Shown here piece after piece: positions 38,701-46,113 of a stretch of 64,000 nt of DNA; positions within the stretch are counted from its first letter, which is position 1, and the number at the start of each line of letters is the position of its first letter. The position numbers were made by a program, and so were the translations under genes. The notes under the pieces are model-generated. The model worked only from the letters and a program-made list of their open reading frames with translations. It had not been told where the DNA came from and searched no databases. This DNA is from Bacteroides sp. 224 (GTDB lineage: Bacteria > Bacteroidota > Bacteroidia > Bacteroidales > Bacteroidaceae). Where the stretch lies: positions 38,425-102,424 of the forward strand of contig NZ_QVMK01000016.1 in NCBI RefSeq assembly GCF_010500995.1, in the 5' to 3' direction.

Positions 38701-39572
38701 AAAACAAGTGATATAAAGACTACAATAATCAACAAGGCAATAGCCGAAGTTATAATAGTATCTTTCTTTATTTGCCTCGCATTATAAACTCCTACGGTTG
38801 GACCACCGAAGTATTCGATCTTTATCTGCGGATTTTCTTTGTTTATCTCTCCAATGGTTTCTTCCAGGGCAGCAATCAAATGTTCGTTTTCGCCTGTACT
38901 TCCGGTACCGAATACAGGGGTAATAAACATGAAGGAAGTTCGCCCATCTTTGGTGAAGATATATCCGTCGACCATTTCATAATTAGATTCCAACTGAAAA
39001 TCCTGTAAGTGCTTCAGTGTATTTGCTCCCAAATGAAGTGGGTCATTCATAATATATTTCCGGAGAGCAATTCCTGCCGGCGAAAGCAGGTTGGAATAAT
39101 TCTTTTGCATAGCTGCCGCCACAGATGCTTGTGTCAGCAGAGAATCGAAACGAAGGTAATCGGCATCGGTTAAGAAAAGAGGGAGGTAATCATATACAAA
39201 CTCACTCATTCCTCCTATGATGTTTTCATCGACATGATAGAAAATATCTTTGATGTGTGTATTCCCCAAACGGGTTGTTAGTTTGTCGCTTAGTTGGGTG
39301 CTTGCCTCTGCAAATACTTCGGTATCGGGAACGTTGGTAGTATCAACCACCGAGAACATCACAATCAGTTTATCTTTGATTTTCAGGTTTTCGAATACTT
39401 TCCCTGCCACTTCAGCATCCTTGGTATCGGGTAAGAACCGGCTTACGTTTTCCTCAAAGCGTACCTGGAAAGCGTAATAACTCATCACTGCCACACATAG
39501 AATGAGAGATAAATACAGGATGGTCTTTCTTCTCTGAAAAAAGTCGTATAATCGAATAAACAGTTGTGTCAT
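35718..39572 (-). CDS. MMPL-type exporter fused to acyltransferase and methyltransferase
   Basis: The 1284-residue protein joins three functions. Residues 1-830 are an RND/MMPL-like exporter with two membrane blocks (about 240-440 and 660-830) and large periplasmic loops. Residues about 885-1065 are a lysophospholipid-type acyltransferase with NHQSFID (903-909) and FPEGTRS (969-975). Residues 1115-1284 are a class I SAM methyltransferase with ITDIGCGLGSLCYML and LSDMLHYMSDEDQ. It leads the operon with the CrtI-like, C45 and PaaK-like genes. I infer a lipid-like product that is acylated, methylated and moved across the inner membrane. The three-way fusion is continuous with no frameshift. Confidence 0.85.
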   Translation of the reverse strand: MTQLFIRLYDFFQRRKTILYLSLILCVAVMSYYAFQVRFEENVSRFLPDTKDAEVAGKVFENLKIKDKLIVMFSVVDTTNVPDTEVFAEASTQLSDKLTTRLGNTHIKDIFYHVDENIIGGMSEFVYDYLPLFLTDADYLRFDSLLTQASVAAAMQKNYSNLLSPAGIALRKYIMNDPLHLGANTLKHLQDFQLESNYEMVDGYIFTKDGRTSFMFITPVFGTGSTGENEHLIAALEETIGEINKENPQIKIEYFGGPTVGVYNARQIKKDTIITSAIALLIIVVFISLVFKRKRAIPLIITPVLFGGLFALCFIYFIKGTISAIAVGTGSIVFGIALSYSIHMLAHQNHVHSVKQLIKEIAYPLTVGSFTTIGAFVGLLFTSSNLLRDFGLFASLALVGTTLFCLIYLPHFLKGQAHIKQGKVLNWIERLNAYSFEKNKWLVGSLLIITLICLFTSQKVGFNENMQVLSYEPKHLKQAENKLNTFFDEHGKTILFISTGANMEEAASSYAETNKKLEVLKSKGEVTDYASVRQFIIPQREQEKRLQQWNDYWTNDKKALLQERIEEEAKRYGFRRSSFDGFYNWLNSSFTLLDYQKENDEMGNRLLSEWQTSTDDLTMLVTQVRLDNTIKEDVYKAFDKESQVVIFDRAYFTNKWVSAVNDDFYLILFISSFIVFFALWISYGRIELTLMSFLPMLISWVIIVGIMGLFGIEFNIVNIILSTFIFGIGDDFSIFIMDGLQSKYRTGQKVLASHKTAIFFSAFTMIVGMGVLVFAKHPALQTISSISILGMIAVVLVAYTIQPIFFNFFIARPAAKGLPPYTLLGLLRTALFFLLFFGGCVCIWLTMLILIIVPVKKAKKKQIISLMIHRSCRFILAVSTFVKKERINQANETFKKPGIIVANHQSFIDILVILSLAPKIVMVTKKWVWKSPLFGAIIRYVDFYYAGDGYELSVDYLKQKVDKGYSIAVFPEGTRSLNGQMKRFHKGAFYLADVLQLDIIPVLLYGNWRVASKAQPFNLRKGMMASEILPRISPQDASWGATYQERTKKISAFMRERYATLCAQKDTPDNPFFYESLVQNYIYKGPVEEWYIRIKVRMEKNYRLFNELIPTHGQITDIGCGLGSLCYMLSMLSKQRQLLGIDYDEEKIAVAHHGWLKREQTQFVYADALEYDLPPSNVFILSDMLHYMSDEDQSALLKKCIQLLLPDGLIIVRDGNSSDEKKHKLTRFTELLSTRILGFNKTKEKLCFTSQEQMHKIANECNMKLEIMKNDKYTSNTIYLFRKG

Positions 39573-39579
39573 CGAAAGG

Positions 39580-39587
39580 CAAAGATA
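39580..39587 (-). promoter_or_regulatory. -7 box of the MMPL operon, very close to the start codon
   Basis: On the minus strand the bases read TATCTTTG with only 7 bases between it and the ATG at 39572, so the message may be leaderless. Confidence 0.55.
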
Positions 39588-39616
39588 ATGTTTCCTTTTT
39601 AGTATTTTTGCATACT

Positions 39617-39970
39617 ATGAAGATTTTGAATGTGATATTTTGCAATTACATGCTTTGGTTTAAAAAGGTTGTTGTACACGAACATGGCATTATTCCCTCT
39701 GCTTTCACAGTGCTGGGAGTTGTTATATTATTGCCTTTATGTGTTGTTATGGACAGTTTTATAGAATTTCGTAATAACGATGAACGTGCAATGTATACAA
39801 TGGGTTTAAGTGCATTGATTTATGCTACCTTGTATTTTTTATTGTTATTTAAGGGCAAAGCGCAAATAATATTAGAGACTAAACCTGTATTATTCAATAG
39901 TGACATAATATCGGAAACTGTTACTTTTTTAATAACTATGTTATCGGTTTGCAGTGTTTTATGGACTTAA
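39617..39970 (+). CDS. small polytopic membrane protein
   Basis: From the ATG at 39617 the product has 117 residues; an ATG at 39650 would give 106. It has three hydrophobic segments (AFTVLGVVILLPLCVVM, GLSALIYATLYFLLLF, ISETVTFLITMLSVCSVLW) and no recognised family. A -7 box TATTTTTG at 39603-39610 favours transcription starting at about 39617, so either the gene is leaderless or the start is at 39650. Divergent from the MMPL operon. Function unknown. Confidence 0.55.
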   Translation: MKILNVIFCNYMLWFKKVVVHEHGIIPSAFTVLGVVILLPLCVVMDSFIEFRNNDERAMYTMGLSALIYATLYFLLLFKGKAQIILETKPVLFNSDIISETVTFLITMLSVCSVLWT

Positions 39971-40204
39971 TTGAAATTATAAACTTTGTACGATGAAAAG
40001 CGACTAATTGTTATGTGCCCATCATAATCGCGTACCAACATGATGCTTAAGGTGGGATAATTTAGCGGAAAATAATATTGTTTTGAAGGAAATGGGTACG
40101 CTGAAAAAACGGAATGAACGGATGAACGCGGAAGATATATTTCTGTCCTTATGTGGCAAAAAATAATTCCGCGTATCTATCCTCATTTACTTTAATTTAA
40201 ATTT

Positions 40205-40321
40205 AGCCACGGATTACGCAGATTAGGCGGATTTTTAAACACGGATTTTAATTTGTGATATAAAGTAGTAAGATATTTATCCGTGTTTTAAAATCCGTGC
40301 AATCCAGTGTCATCCGTGGCT
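40205..40321. repeat. REP-like palindrome (CCACGGATT type)
   Basis: AGCCACGGATTACGCAGATT onward (40205-40246) is mirrored by 40279-40321 ending CATCCGTGGCT, a long imperfect hairpin. A weaker pair CGCGGAA (40127-40133)/TTCCGCG (40167-40173) precedes it. The rest of 39971-40575 contains no gene I can support. Confidence 0.75.
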
Positions 40322-40575
40322 TAAAAAAACAATCCGGTTTCAATCATTTCCAAACCGTTATGAACTAATAATGAACATCTACTTATTTATAGAACGCATG
40401 ATTCATAAGCGAAACGTTACTTCAATTATCCGAAGATTCTAACCCGGTGATATTTTACTATGAAACACTTGCCCGTTAGGGCATACATGTGGGTAAAGAT
40501 ACCCTATTATTTAGACATAAAAGAGTACTAAATGATAATGCGTATGCCCTGAAATTCACCAAAAAAACCTATGTT

Positions 40576-40851
40576 CAGATCGATTTTTTCGATCAAAAAG
40601 TGTCACAAGTGTCACACAGCGTTCTAACAAGTTGATTTACAGGATCAAATAGTGGGTGATACTTTTCAAAAAAGCATCACAGAAGTGTCACAAGTGTCAC
40701 GCTGTGACTCGTCCTGATTGACTTTTCCTGATTTTGACTGGCGGTTTCAAACTTCTTTCTCCACCCGGATGGAGGCGATTTCTCCACCCGGATGGAGGAA
40801 GTTGCTCCACCCGGATGGGGCAGGGTTCTACATCCGGGTGTGGAGGAATTT
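40576..40851. repeat. array family A, copy 2 (inverted relative to copy 1)
   Basis: It starts with a GATCGA/TCGATC palindrome, then GTGTCACAAGTGTCAC twice around a segment with TAGTGGGTGATACTTTTC, then four units of the type CTCCACCCGGATGGAG (40760-40850). It is the reverse of 3979-4254 with about the same spacing. It ends 14 bases from the stop of the intact transglutaminase-like gene. Confidence 0.8.
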
Positions 40852-40864
40852 TCTTTGGCGTCTT

Positions 40865-42835
40865 TCACCACCACACCTGTTTTCCGTGTTCATACGTAAA
40901 GATTCGTTCCTCTTTTCCTTTCGTTAGGTTTCTCAATAGGAATAAGGCGTTACTTGGACAGTTCTCGTAAGTAAGGGCGATGTAATCGGCCGTTTTCCGA
41001 CCTAAGGATTGCCACTTATTGTTTCCCCAGTATAAAAGTTCATATTCATCTCCTATTTCAATGCAATTCCCATCGTTCCGAGGTAAGTAGACTATATGGT
41101 CTATTTTTACAGGTTTGCCAAAATCCAATCCCACCCAGCATCCGTTCTTTTCGGGGGCATCAAAAAACGTTAGCGCATCCCGATCGAATGTGGCTTCTTT
41201 GGCATATTGGTTACCTTTTCGAAAAGAACCTTGTGTGCCTATTATTTTGCCTATGGTAGGTTGAATAGAGTCTTTTTCGTAGAAGAAAAGTTCTGCCATA
41301 TTGCAATGAGCTCCATTGGGAGGATAATAACGCCAATAACGAGCACTATCATCTGCTTCGCTCAAATCTACGCTTTGTGCATAAATACCTAATTCTGTGA
41401 TGGTGTGTATGGTCGTTGAATCTTTAAAAAGAGAATCGGTTGCTATTTGGAACTTTCCTCCTACAACACGTTCTGCAACCTTGTATAGATTCTCGAAAGG
41501 AGGAAACTTACGTTTTAAAACTAATGTTTGCCGGGTAAGAGTGTCGGGAATAAGTTGGACTTGATTTCCGGAAACTGTTAATATTATGGGAGCTGAAAAA
41601 GGTTTAATGCCAGTAGCTTCGTAAAAAACAGGTAAGTAGACAATTCTTTTCCCCATTTTATCGAATGTAACTTTATCTTTCTTTGATATCTTACCATAAT
41701 GTATTGGCACCCATTTCTCATTGTCGAAAACAGCCAGATAAGCATAAGTATGTTTATGAGAAGATTCGATGGAAAGGTTGATATCGCATGTTGTAAGATA
41801 TTCCGGAGTGACATCCTTCATGAATAGATTGTTGAAAGTAGACGGAATATATTTTTCTTTTCCATGTATTTCTAAGATCTCTTTATTGATTGCATACGTT
41901 TTCCTAAAGACCTTAGCCATAGGGTGTTCTTCTTTGTGTGGTGTAGCCGGACTTTGACCTGTGCCTTCATAAACAACTTTTTTTCCGGATGTTTCTATCA
42001 ATACATTCCAACTATGCCCTAAAGAACGAAAAGGCCATTGAGGGGTGAAATCCATGATCGTAGGGATTCCTTTGGCTCTCATCACAGATAAGGCAAGAAT
42101 ATTGTAGTCTTCACATACTCCGAATGGTATTTGGGTGAGGGTATTCATCTTTCTTACTGGGATAATGCCCGGTTCATTAACTAAACGAGGCTTTGTGCTA
42201 TCTTTAAGTGCCCGATTGACGGCTTCGCAAGCATTATATGCCGCATTTTTAAATAAATGGCAATAATGGAGTTTTTTAATGTTGCCGTTACAATAATCCT
42301 TAAAATATGCACGCCAGTTATCCAATATCTGCCCTTCACAACTTTTATAGGGAAGAATATACTCGCAGAAATCATCAAAATTAATGTGGAGAGACCATTC
42401 TCCATTTAGCCAAACATCAAAAGAACGGTCGATATTGTCAATCAGATAATTGGCCTTTATGATGTGGATATCCGGCACAAATCCTTGATTTTCTGTGTAT
42501 AGATCTCTTACTTGTCGAAAAAGACTGTCTTTTACGGTATTGTTTTGGTTTTTATAAATAAGAGCAACCGAATCTAATTGATGGTGATACCTATTTATAT
42601 AAGAAGTGTCTTTGTAAGAATAGTGTCCAGGCATGTTTTCTATCAGGAAACAAGCAGCTTGGTACTTTAGGTTATCTTCTGGCTTTTGGCTATAATGAGA
42701 CAATACTTTCTCTAATTCTTGTCTATTATCTCCTGCAATGGCTAATGCGTTTTCTAATGAATTGTTCTTCTCTTTACATGAAGCTAATAGAATGATGCAT
42801 ATCAGATTAAAGAGAATTAAGAGTTTCTTTTTCAT
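40865..42835 (-). CDS. transglutaminase-like lipoprotein with C-terminal discoidin-like domain (intact)
   Basis: From the ATG at 42835 the product has 656 residues with lipobox LLASC (Cys20); 17 further in-frame codons upstream are unlikely to be used. Residues 20-205 are a helical domain. The transglutaminase-like core has FGVCEDYNIL (Cys241) and SLGHSWNVL (His274). Residues about 310-480 are beta-rich; the end (about 545-656; WVGLDFGKPVKIDHIVYLP, YELLYWGNNKWQSLG) resembles a discoidin/F5-F8 domain. It could cross-link or cleave proteins or peptides outside the cytoplasm. It is divergent from the DUF1573-NVEALA genes. Two other copies in the window are damaged. Confidence 0.85.
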   Translation of the reverse strand: MKKKLLILFNLICIILLASCKEKNNSLENALAIAGDNRQELEKVLSHYSQKPEDNLKYQAACFLIENMPGHYSYKDTSYINRYHHQLDSVALIYKNQNNTVKDSLFRQVRDLYTENQGFVPDIHIIKANYLIDNIDRSFDVWLNGEWSLHINFDDFCEYILPYKSCEGQILDNWRAYFKDYCNGNIKKLHYCHLFKNAAYNACEAVNRALKDSTKPRLVNEPGIIPVRKMNTLTQIPFGVCEDYNILALSVMRAKGIPTIMDFTPQWPFRSLGHSWNVLIETSGKKVVYEGTGQSPATPHKEEHPMAKVFRKTYAINKEILEIHGKEKYIPSTFNNLFMKDVTPEYLTTCDINLSIESSHKHTYAYLAVFDNEKWVPIHYGKISKKDKVTFDKMGKRIVYLPVFYEATGIKPFSAPIILTVSGNQVQLIPDTLTRQTLVLKRKFPPFENLYKVAERVVGGKFQIATDSLFKDSTTIHTITELGIYAQSVDLSEADDSARYWRYYPPNGAHCNMAELFFYEKDSIQPTIGKIIGTQGSFRKGNQYAKEATFDRDALTFFDAPEKNGCWVGLDFGKPVKIDHIVYLPRNDGNCIEIGDEYELLYWGNNKWQSLGRKTADYIALTYENCPSNALFLLRNLTKGKEERIFTYEHGKQVWW

Positions 42836-42906
42836 AATATATATGTATTTAGTTGCAGATGAAAATGTTTTGACGGATGTTTCCATTGAGAAATATTCTG
42901 TATCCT

Positions 42907-42914
42907 CAAAGATA
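42907..42914 (-). promoter_or_regulatory. -7 box of the intact transglutaminase-like gene
   Basis: On the minus strand the bases read TATCTTTG, about 70 bases before the ATG at 42835. Confidence 0.5.
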
Positions 42915-42961
42915 TGATTTATAGTATTCTAAATACTGGAATAATTAAGTTATATTTTAGG

Positions 42962-43070
42962 TTGGCAGGTAGATTTAATACTTTGGCAGGTAGATTTACA
43001 TATCGTTTTGTGATGTAAGAATTCTCTAAAAAATAAATCTCCCTGCCAAAGTATTAAATCTCCCTGCCAA
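42962..43070. repeat. inverted tandem units, 37-base arms
   Basis: The left arm (42962-42998) has two tandem units of TTGGCAGGTAGATTTA; the right arm (43034-43070) is its inverse at 35 of 37 positions; the spacer is 35 bases. The order is unit, unit, inverse, inverse. It lies between the transglutaminase-like gene and the NVEALA gene set, as the weaker copy at 25951-26142 lies upstream of the split paralog. The following 43071-43359 shows nothing convincing. Confidence 0.85.
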
Positions 43071-43359
43071 CGGAGAAAAAATAGTAAAAAATGTTCTTCT
43101 CCTTTTCCTTGAATACATATATTTATCAACGTAAATGGGATATGTAGAATTATACTGGTTTTGAAAAAAATATAAATGAATATAAGTCTCTAAGAAACCA
43201 CCTTTGGAAGAATGAAGCATCTCTGTTAATTTATGACGAAAATATGATAGAAAAAATATTGAAATAAGATTAGAATTGCGAATGAAATCATCTCAATGTT
43301 TCGGTAAAGAAATCCTTCGATAATGATAGAGTAACCTTTAAAAACTAAAAGATATAAAA

Positions 43360-44241
43360 ATGATACAAAAGAGTATTCAAATTGCATTAATTCTATTATT
43401 GATTTGTGTTTCCTCGTGTAAGAAGGACTCGAGGAGAATGGAAGCTGAGAAGATAGTGGCTGAATGGGTGGGGAAAGAGATTGTTTTTCCGACGGATGTT
43501 CGGTGTACGTATATGGGGAAGGATACAGTTTGTCCAGAGGTGAATACTCCTTATAAGATACTGGTGTATACGGATTCGGTGGGGTGTACGAGTTGTAAAT
43601 CTCGTCTTGATCAATGGAATCTGTTCTTGAAAGAAGCAGAATTGCAAATGTTGGGGCAAGTGAGTTTCTTATTCTATTTTCACCCTAAAAATAAGGCTGA
43701 ACTTCAGACCTTATTGATGCAAGGAAATTTTAGGCAGATCATATTTGCAGATCATGCAAATAAATTAAATGAACTCAATGATTTTCCGGATGAAAGAGAA
43801 TATCAATGTTTTCTTTTGAACGAAAAAAATCAGGTTGTGTTGATTGGAAATCCTGCAATTAATCCAAAACTTTGGGATATTTATAAACAGGCTGTTATGG
43901 GAGAGAATCTTATTCAGTACAATAAGGTTGAAAAAACAACTATTGAGATAAAGCAAACAGAAATAGAGTTAGAAGAACTTAGTGTTCATGAAACAACTAC
44001 AAAAGTATTTGTTCTGAAAAACACAGGAAATGCTCCCCTATTGATAAATAATATATCATCTTCTTGTGGGTGTACAGTACCTGAATGGGATAAACACCCA
44101 ATAAACTCAGGAGATTCAACAGAAATAAAAGTGAAAGTAACCCCAGATGTTTCTGGCTTTTTTCGGAAATCGATAAAGGTTTCTTGTAATATACAAGAAG
44201 AGGTTATTCAACTTGTAGTGAGAGGAATGATTAAAGAATAA
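43360..44241 (+). CDS. lipoprotein with thioredoxin-like and DUF1573 domains
   Basis: The 293-residue product has lipobox SSC (Cys20). Residues about 40-190 are thioredoxin-like with the pair Cys76/Cys79 in SVGCTSCKS. Residues about 195-290 are a DUF1573 immunoglobulin-like domain with SSCGCTVPEW. DUF1573 proteins are frequent partners of NVEALA peptides in Bacteroidales. A periplasmic thiol-active lipoprotein next to a six-Cys peptide suggests a role in disulfide formation or folding; that is inference. It is the first gene of the rightward set. Confidence 0.82.
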   Translation: MIQKSIQIALILLLICVSSCKKDSRRMEAEKIVAEWVGKEIVFPTDVRCTYMGKDTVCPEVNTPYKILVYTDSVGCTSCKSRLDQWNLFLKEAELQMLGQVSFLFYFHPKNKAELQTLLMQGNFRQIIFADHANKLNELNDFPDEREYQCFLLNEKNQVVLIGNPAINPKLWDIYKQAVMGENLIQYNKVEKTTIEIKQTEIELEELSVHETTTKVFVLKNTGNAPLLINNISSSCGCTVPEWDKHPINSGDSTEIKVKVTPDVSGFFRKSIKVSCNIQEEVIQLVVRGMIKE

Positions 44242-44246
44242 ACACA

Positions 44247-44317
44247 GGGAGAAAAAGAAGGGCGAAACTTTGTCAGCGCTTGTAATGGAGACAATTGGTC
44301 TCGCCCTTAACTCTCCC
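44247..44317 (+). promoter_or_regulatory. stem-loop between DUF1573 and NVEALA genes
   Basis: GGGAGA (44247-44252) with TCTCCC (44312-44317), and AAGGGCGA (44258-44265) with TCGCCCTT (44301-44308), form a long stem. No T run follows, so it may trim or stabilise the message rather than terminate it. Confidence 0.6.
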
Positions 44318-44443
44318 CTCATTAAATAAGGAAAGGAGGTGTAAGGCAAAGGTAGAAATAAAAAATGAAGTCTATTTGACTTAAGTTGTTGAAAGGATAA
44401 ATACAACAAATAAATCAAGTAATTAAATTGAAATAAAGAAAAT

Positions 44444-44749
44444 ATGAAAAAAAAGATTCTAAGTGGATTTGCCGTTTTGGTGGTAGCTTCAGTTGCGACT
44501 TTTAATGTGAATTTAAATAAAAAAAATGAATTGACAACTTTGAAATTAGCTAATATTGAAGCACTTGCACAATCAGAAACAGAAACTTCTAAAGGAACTT
44601 GTGGTTCTTATGGATTTACAGGAGACTCCTATGCTATAGTATGCAATGTTAGTAAAGCAGAAGCTATGGATAATTATAATTGGTGGTATGGTACATCTAA
44701 TAGAGCATGGTGCTGTGACAGTTGTTCTAGTACATGGTATTGTGGCTAA
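44444..44749 (+). CDS. NVEALA-family Cys-rich secreted peptide precursor
   Basis: The 101-residue precursor has a basic start and hydrophobic stretch (KKKILSGFAVLVVASVATF, 2-20), a spacer, and the family motif as NIEALA (37-42). The part after it (QSETETSKGTCGSYG ...) has six Cys (53, 67, 90, 91, 94, 100) and many Trp, Tyr and Gly. EALA-Q reads like an AxA signal peptidase site, so a mature peptide of 59 residues starting at Gln43 is plausible. The family is restricted to Bacteroidota and its function is unknown; secreted toxins, signals or adhesin-like peptides are options. It lies between the DUF1573 and propeller lipoprotein genes. Confidence 0.85.
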   Translation: MKKKILSGFAVLVVASVATFNVNLNKKNELTTLKLANIEALAQSETETSKGTCGSYGFTGDSYAIVCNVSKAEAMDNYNWWYGTSNRAWCCDSCSSTWYCG

Positions 44750-44807
44750 TTAAATTAAGAATTCAAATACTTCCTTGAATTGGAATATATTCAAGGAAGT
44801 ATAAAAA

Positions 44808-46028
44808 ATGAATAACATGAAATTAACTCATAAAAATTACAGTTTCATTATATATATATTAGGAATTGTTTTTATATATAGTTGCAAAGACAAGAGAGAG
44901 CAAACTCATATAGAAAGACCTTATAATGATAATTTTTATTTTCTTGATTTCGAAAAAGAACTTGAAAATCTAAATTATGAGATAGACACTATTACTATTA
45001 ATTCTATAGCAAAAAATATTGAGTTTGTTAATTTTGAAGCAACAGAAAGGTCATTGTTGAGTGACTTGAATTTGATGGTGGCAGAAAGTGATGACGATTA
45101 TTATGTTTCTTCAGGTATGTTTCATACTTCAAGTGGTGTTCTTCGATTTGATTTACATGGAAAATTCAAGGAAAGTTTAATTGAAAAAGGACAAGGACCT
45201 TTGGAGTTACCTTATTTAAATTTCTGGAGTATGAATGATTCTTTAAATTTGGTAAGTATGTTTGGGTCAGCCATAAAAACAATTTCATATAACACGCATA
45301 ACTATACAAAACACTCATTCTTATTGGAATCTTATGGAGGGCATCCTATACAGTTGAACGATTCTACTTATGTTGCCTATACAAGTGTTTTCCCTGCTAT
45401 GGATAATGATGTGCCATATTTTGTTTTTTTTGACTCCAATGGTGAAATTGTTCATTCACTTCACTATCCCCAAGGGCATAATGTAGGATATGAAGTTAGT
45501 CAAGATCATCCTCAAGGGCTCATATATGAAGGATATGGTATATTTAAGGATCATAAAAATAATGCACTGCTGAAAGATGTGTTTAATGACACTATTTACA
45601 AGGCTAAATCCAAAGATGAGATTCTACCTTATATATGTACTTATCGTGGAAAAATGACTCCTCAGCATCGTTTTGTAACAGATATCAACCGACAAGCCTC
45701 TGTAATATATATACATCATTTAGCAGAAACAGAGAATTATATCTTTACTTCTTATTTGTATAACAAGACTAAACAAACTGCTATATGGGATAAAAGAAGT
45801 AGAAATATTATTGCTCGTGTTGTAAATACAGATCAAAGGTCAAGAGAATTTATACGTTATAGACAAATAGTGAAATATCGTACTCCTAAAGGCAATATTG
45901 TTTTCTTGAACATGATTTATACTAAGGAGAATGTGATTTATTGTATGTTAAGGGTGGAAGATGCAATGGAGTTTTTACCTAATGTTAACTCAGATAGTAA
46001 CCCTATCTTAGTTAAATTTTATGTGTAA
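44808..46028 (+). CDS. 6-bladed beta-propeller lipoprotein
   Basis: The 406-residue product (ATG at 44808, or 44817) has lipobox IYSC (Cys26). The rest is a repeating beta pattern with GVLRFDLHGKFKESLIEKGQ and QGPLELPYL, typical of the BF3164-like/TolB-like six-bladed propeller lipoproteins that accompany NVEALA peptides. Propellers of this kind bind peptides or proteins. It starts 58 bases after the NVEALA stop and is probably cotranscribed. A second, related propeller lies at 53013. Confidence 0.8.
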   Translation: MNNMKLTHKNYSFIIYILGIVFIYSCKDKREQTHIERPYNDNFYFLDFEKELENLNYEIDTITINSIAKNIEFVNFEATERSLLSDLNLMVAESDDDYYVSSGMFHTSSGVLRFDLHGKFKESLIEKGQGPLELPYLNFWSMNDSLNLVSMFGSAIKTISYNTHNYTKHSFLLESYGGHPIQLNDSTYVAYTSVFPAMDNDVPYFVFFDSNGEIVHSLHYPQGHNVGYEVSQDHPQGLIYEGYGIFKDHKNNALLKDVFNDTIYKAKSKDEILPYICTYRGKMTPQHRFVTDINRQASVIYIHHLAETENYIFTSYLYNKTKQTAIWDKRSRNIIARVVNTDQRSREFIRYRQIVKYRTPKGNIVFLNMIYTKENVIYCMLRVEDAMEFLPNVNSDSNPILVKFYV

Positions 46029-46113
46029 AAATGCACTTTAAATAGCATGGGCTTAAAATGTTATGATTTTTACTGTATAAATTGAAAGAAGAAATTGGTT
46101 TTAATTGAAAAAT

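Noticed and set aside
40677..40970. Short open frames on both strands across array A copy 2
   Set aside because: They translate the same CCACCCGG units in different frames and overlap the transglutaminase-like gene; composition reflects repeats, not coding.
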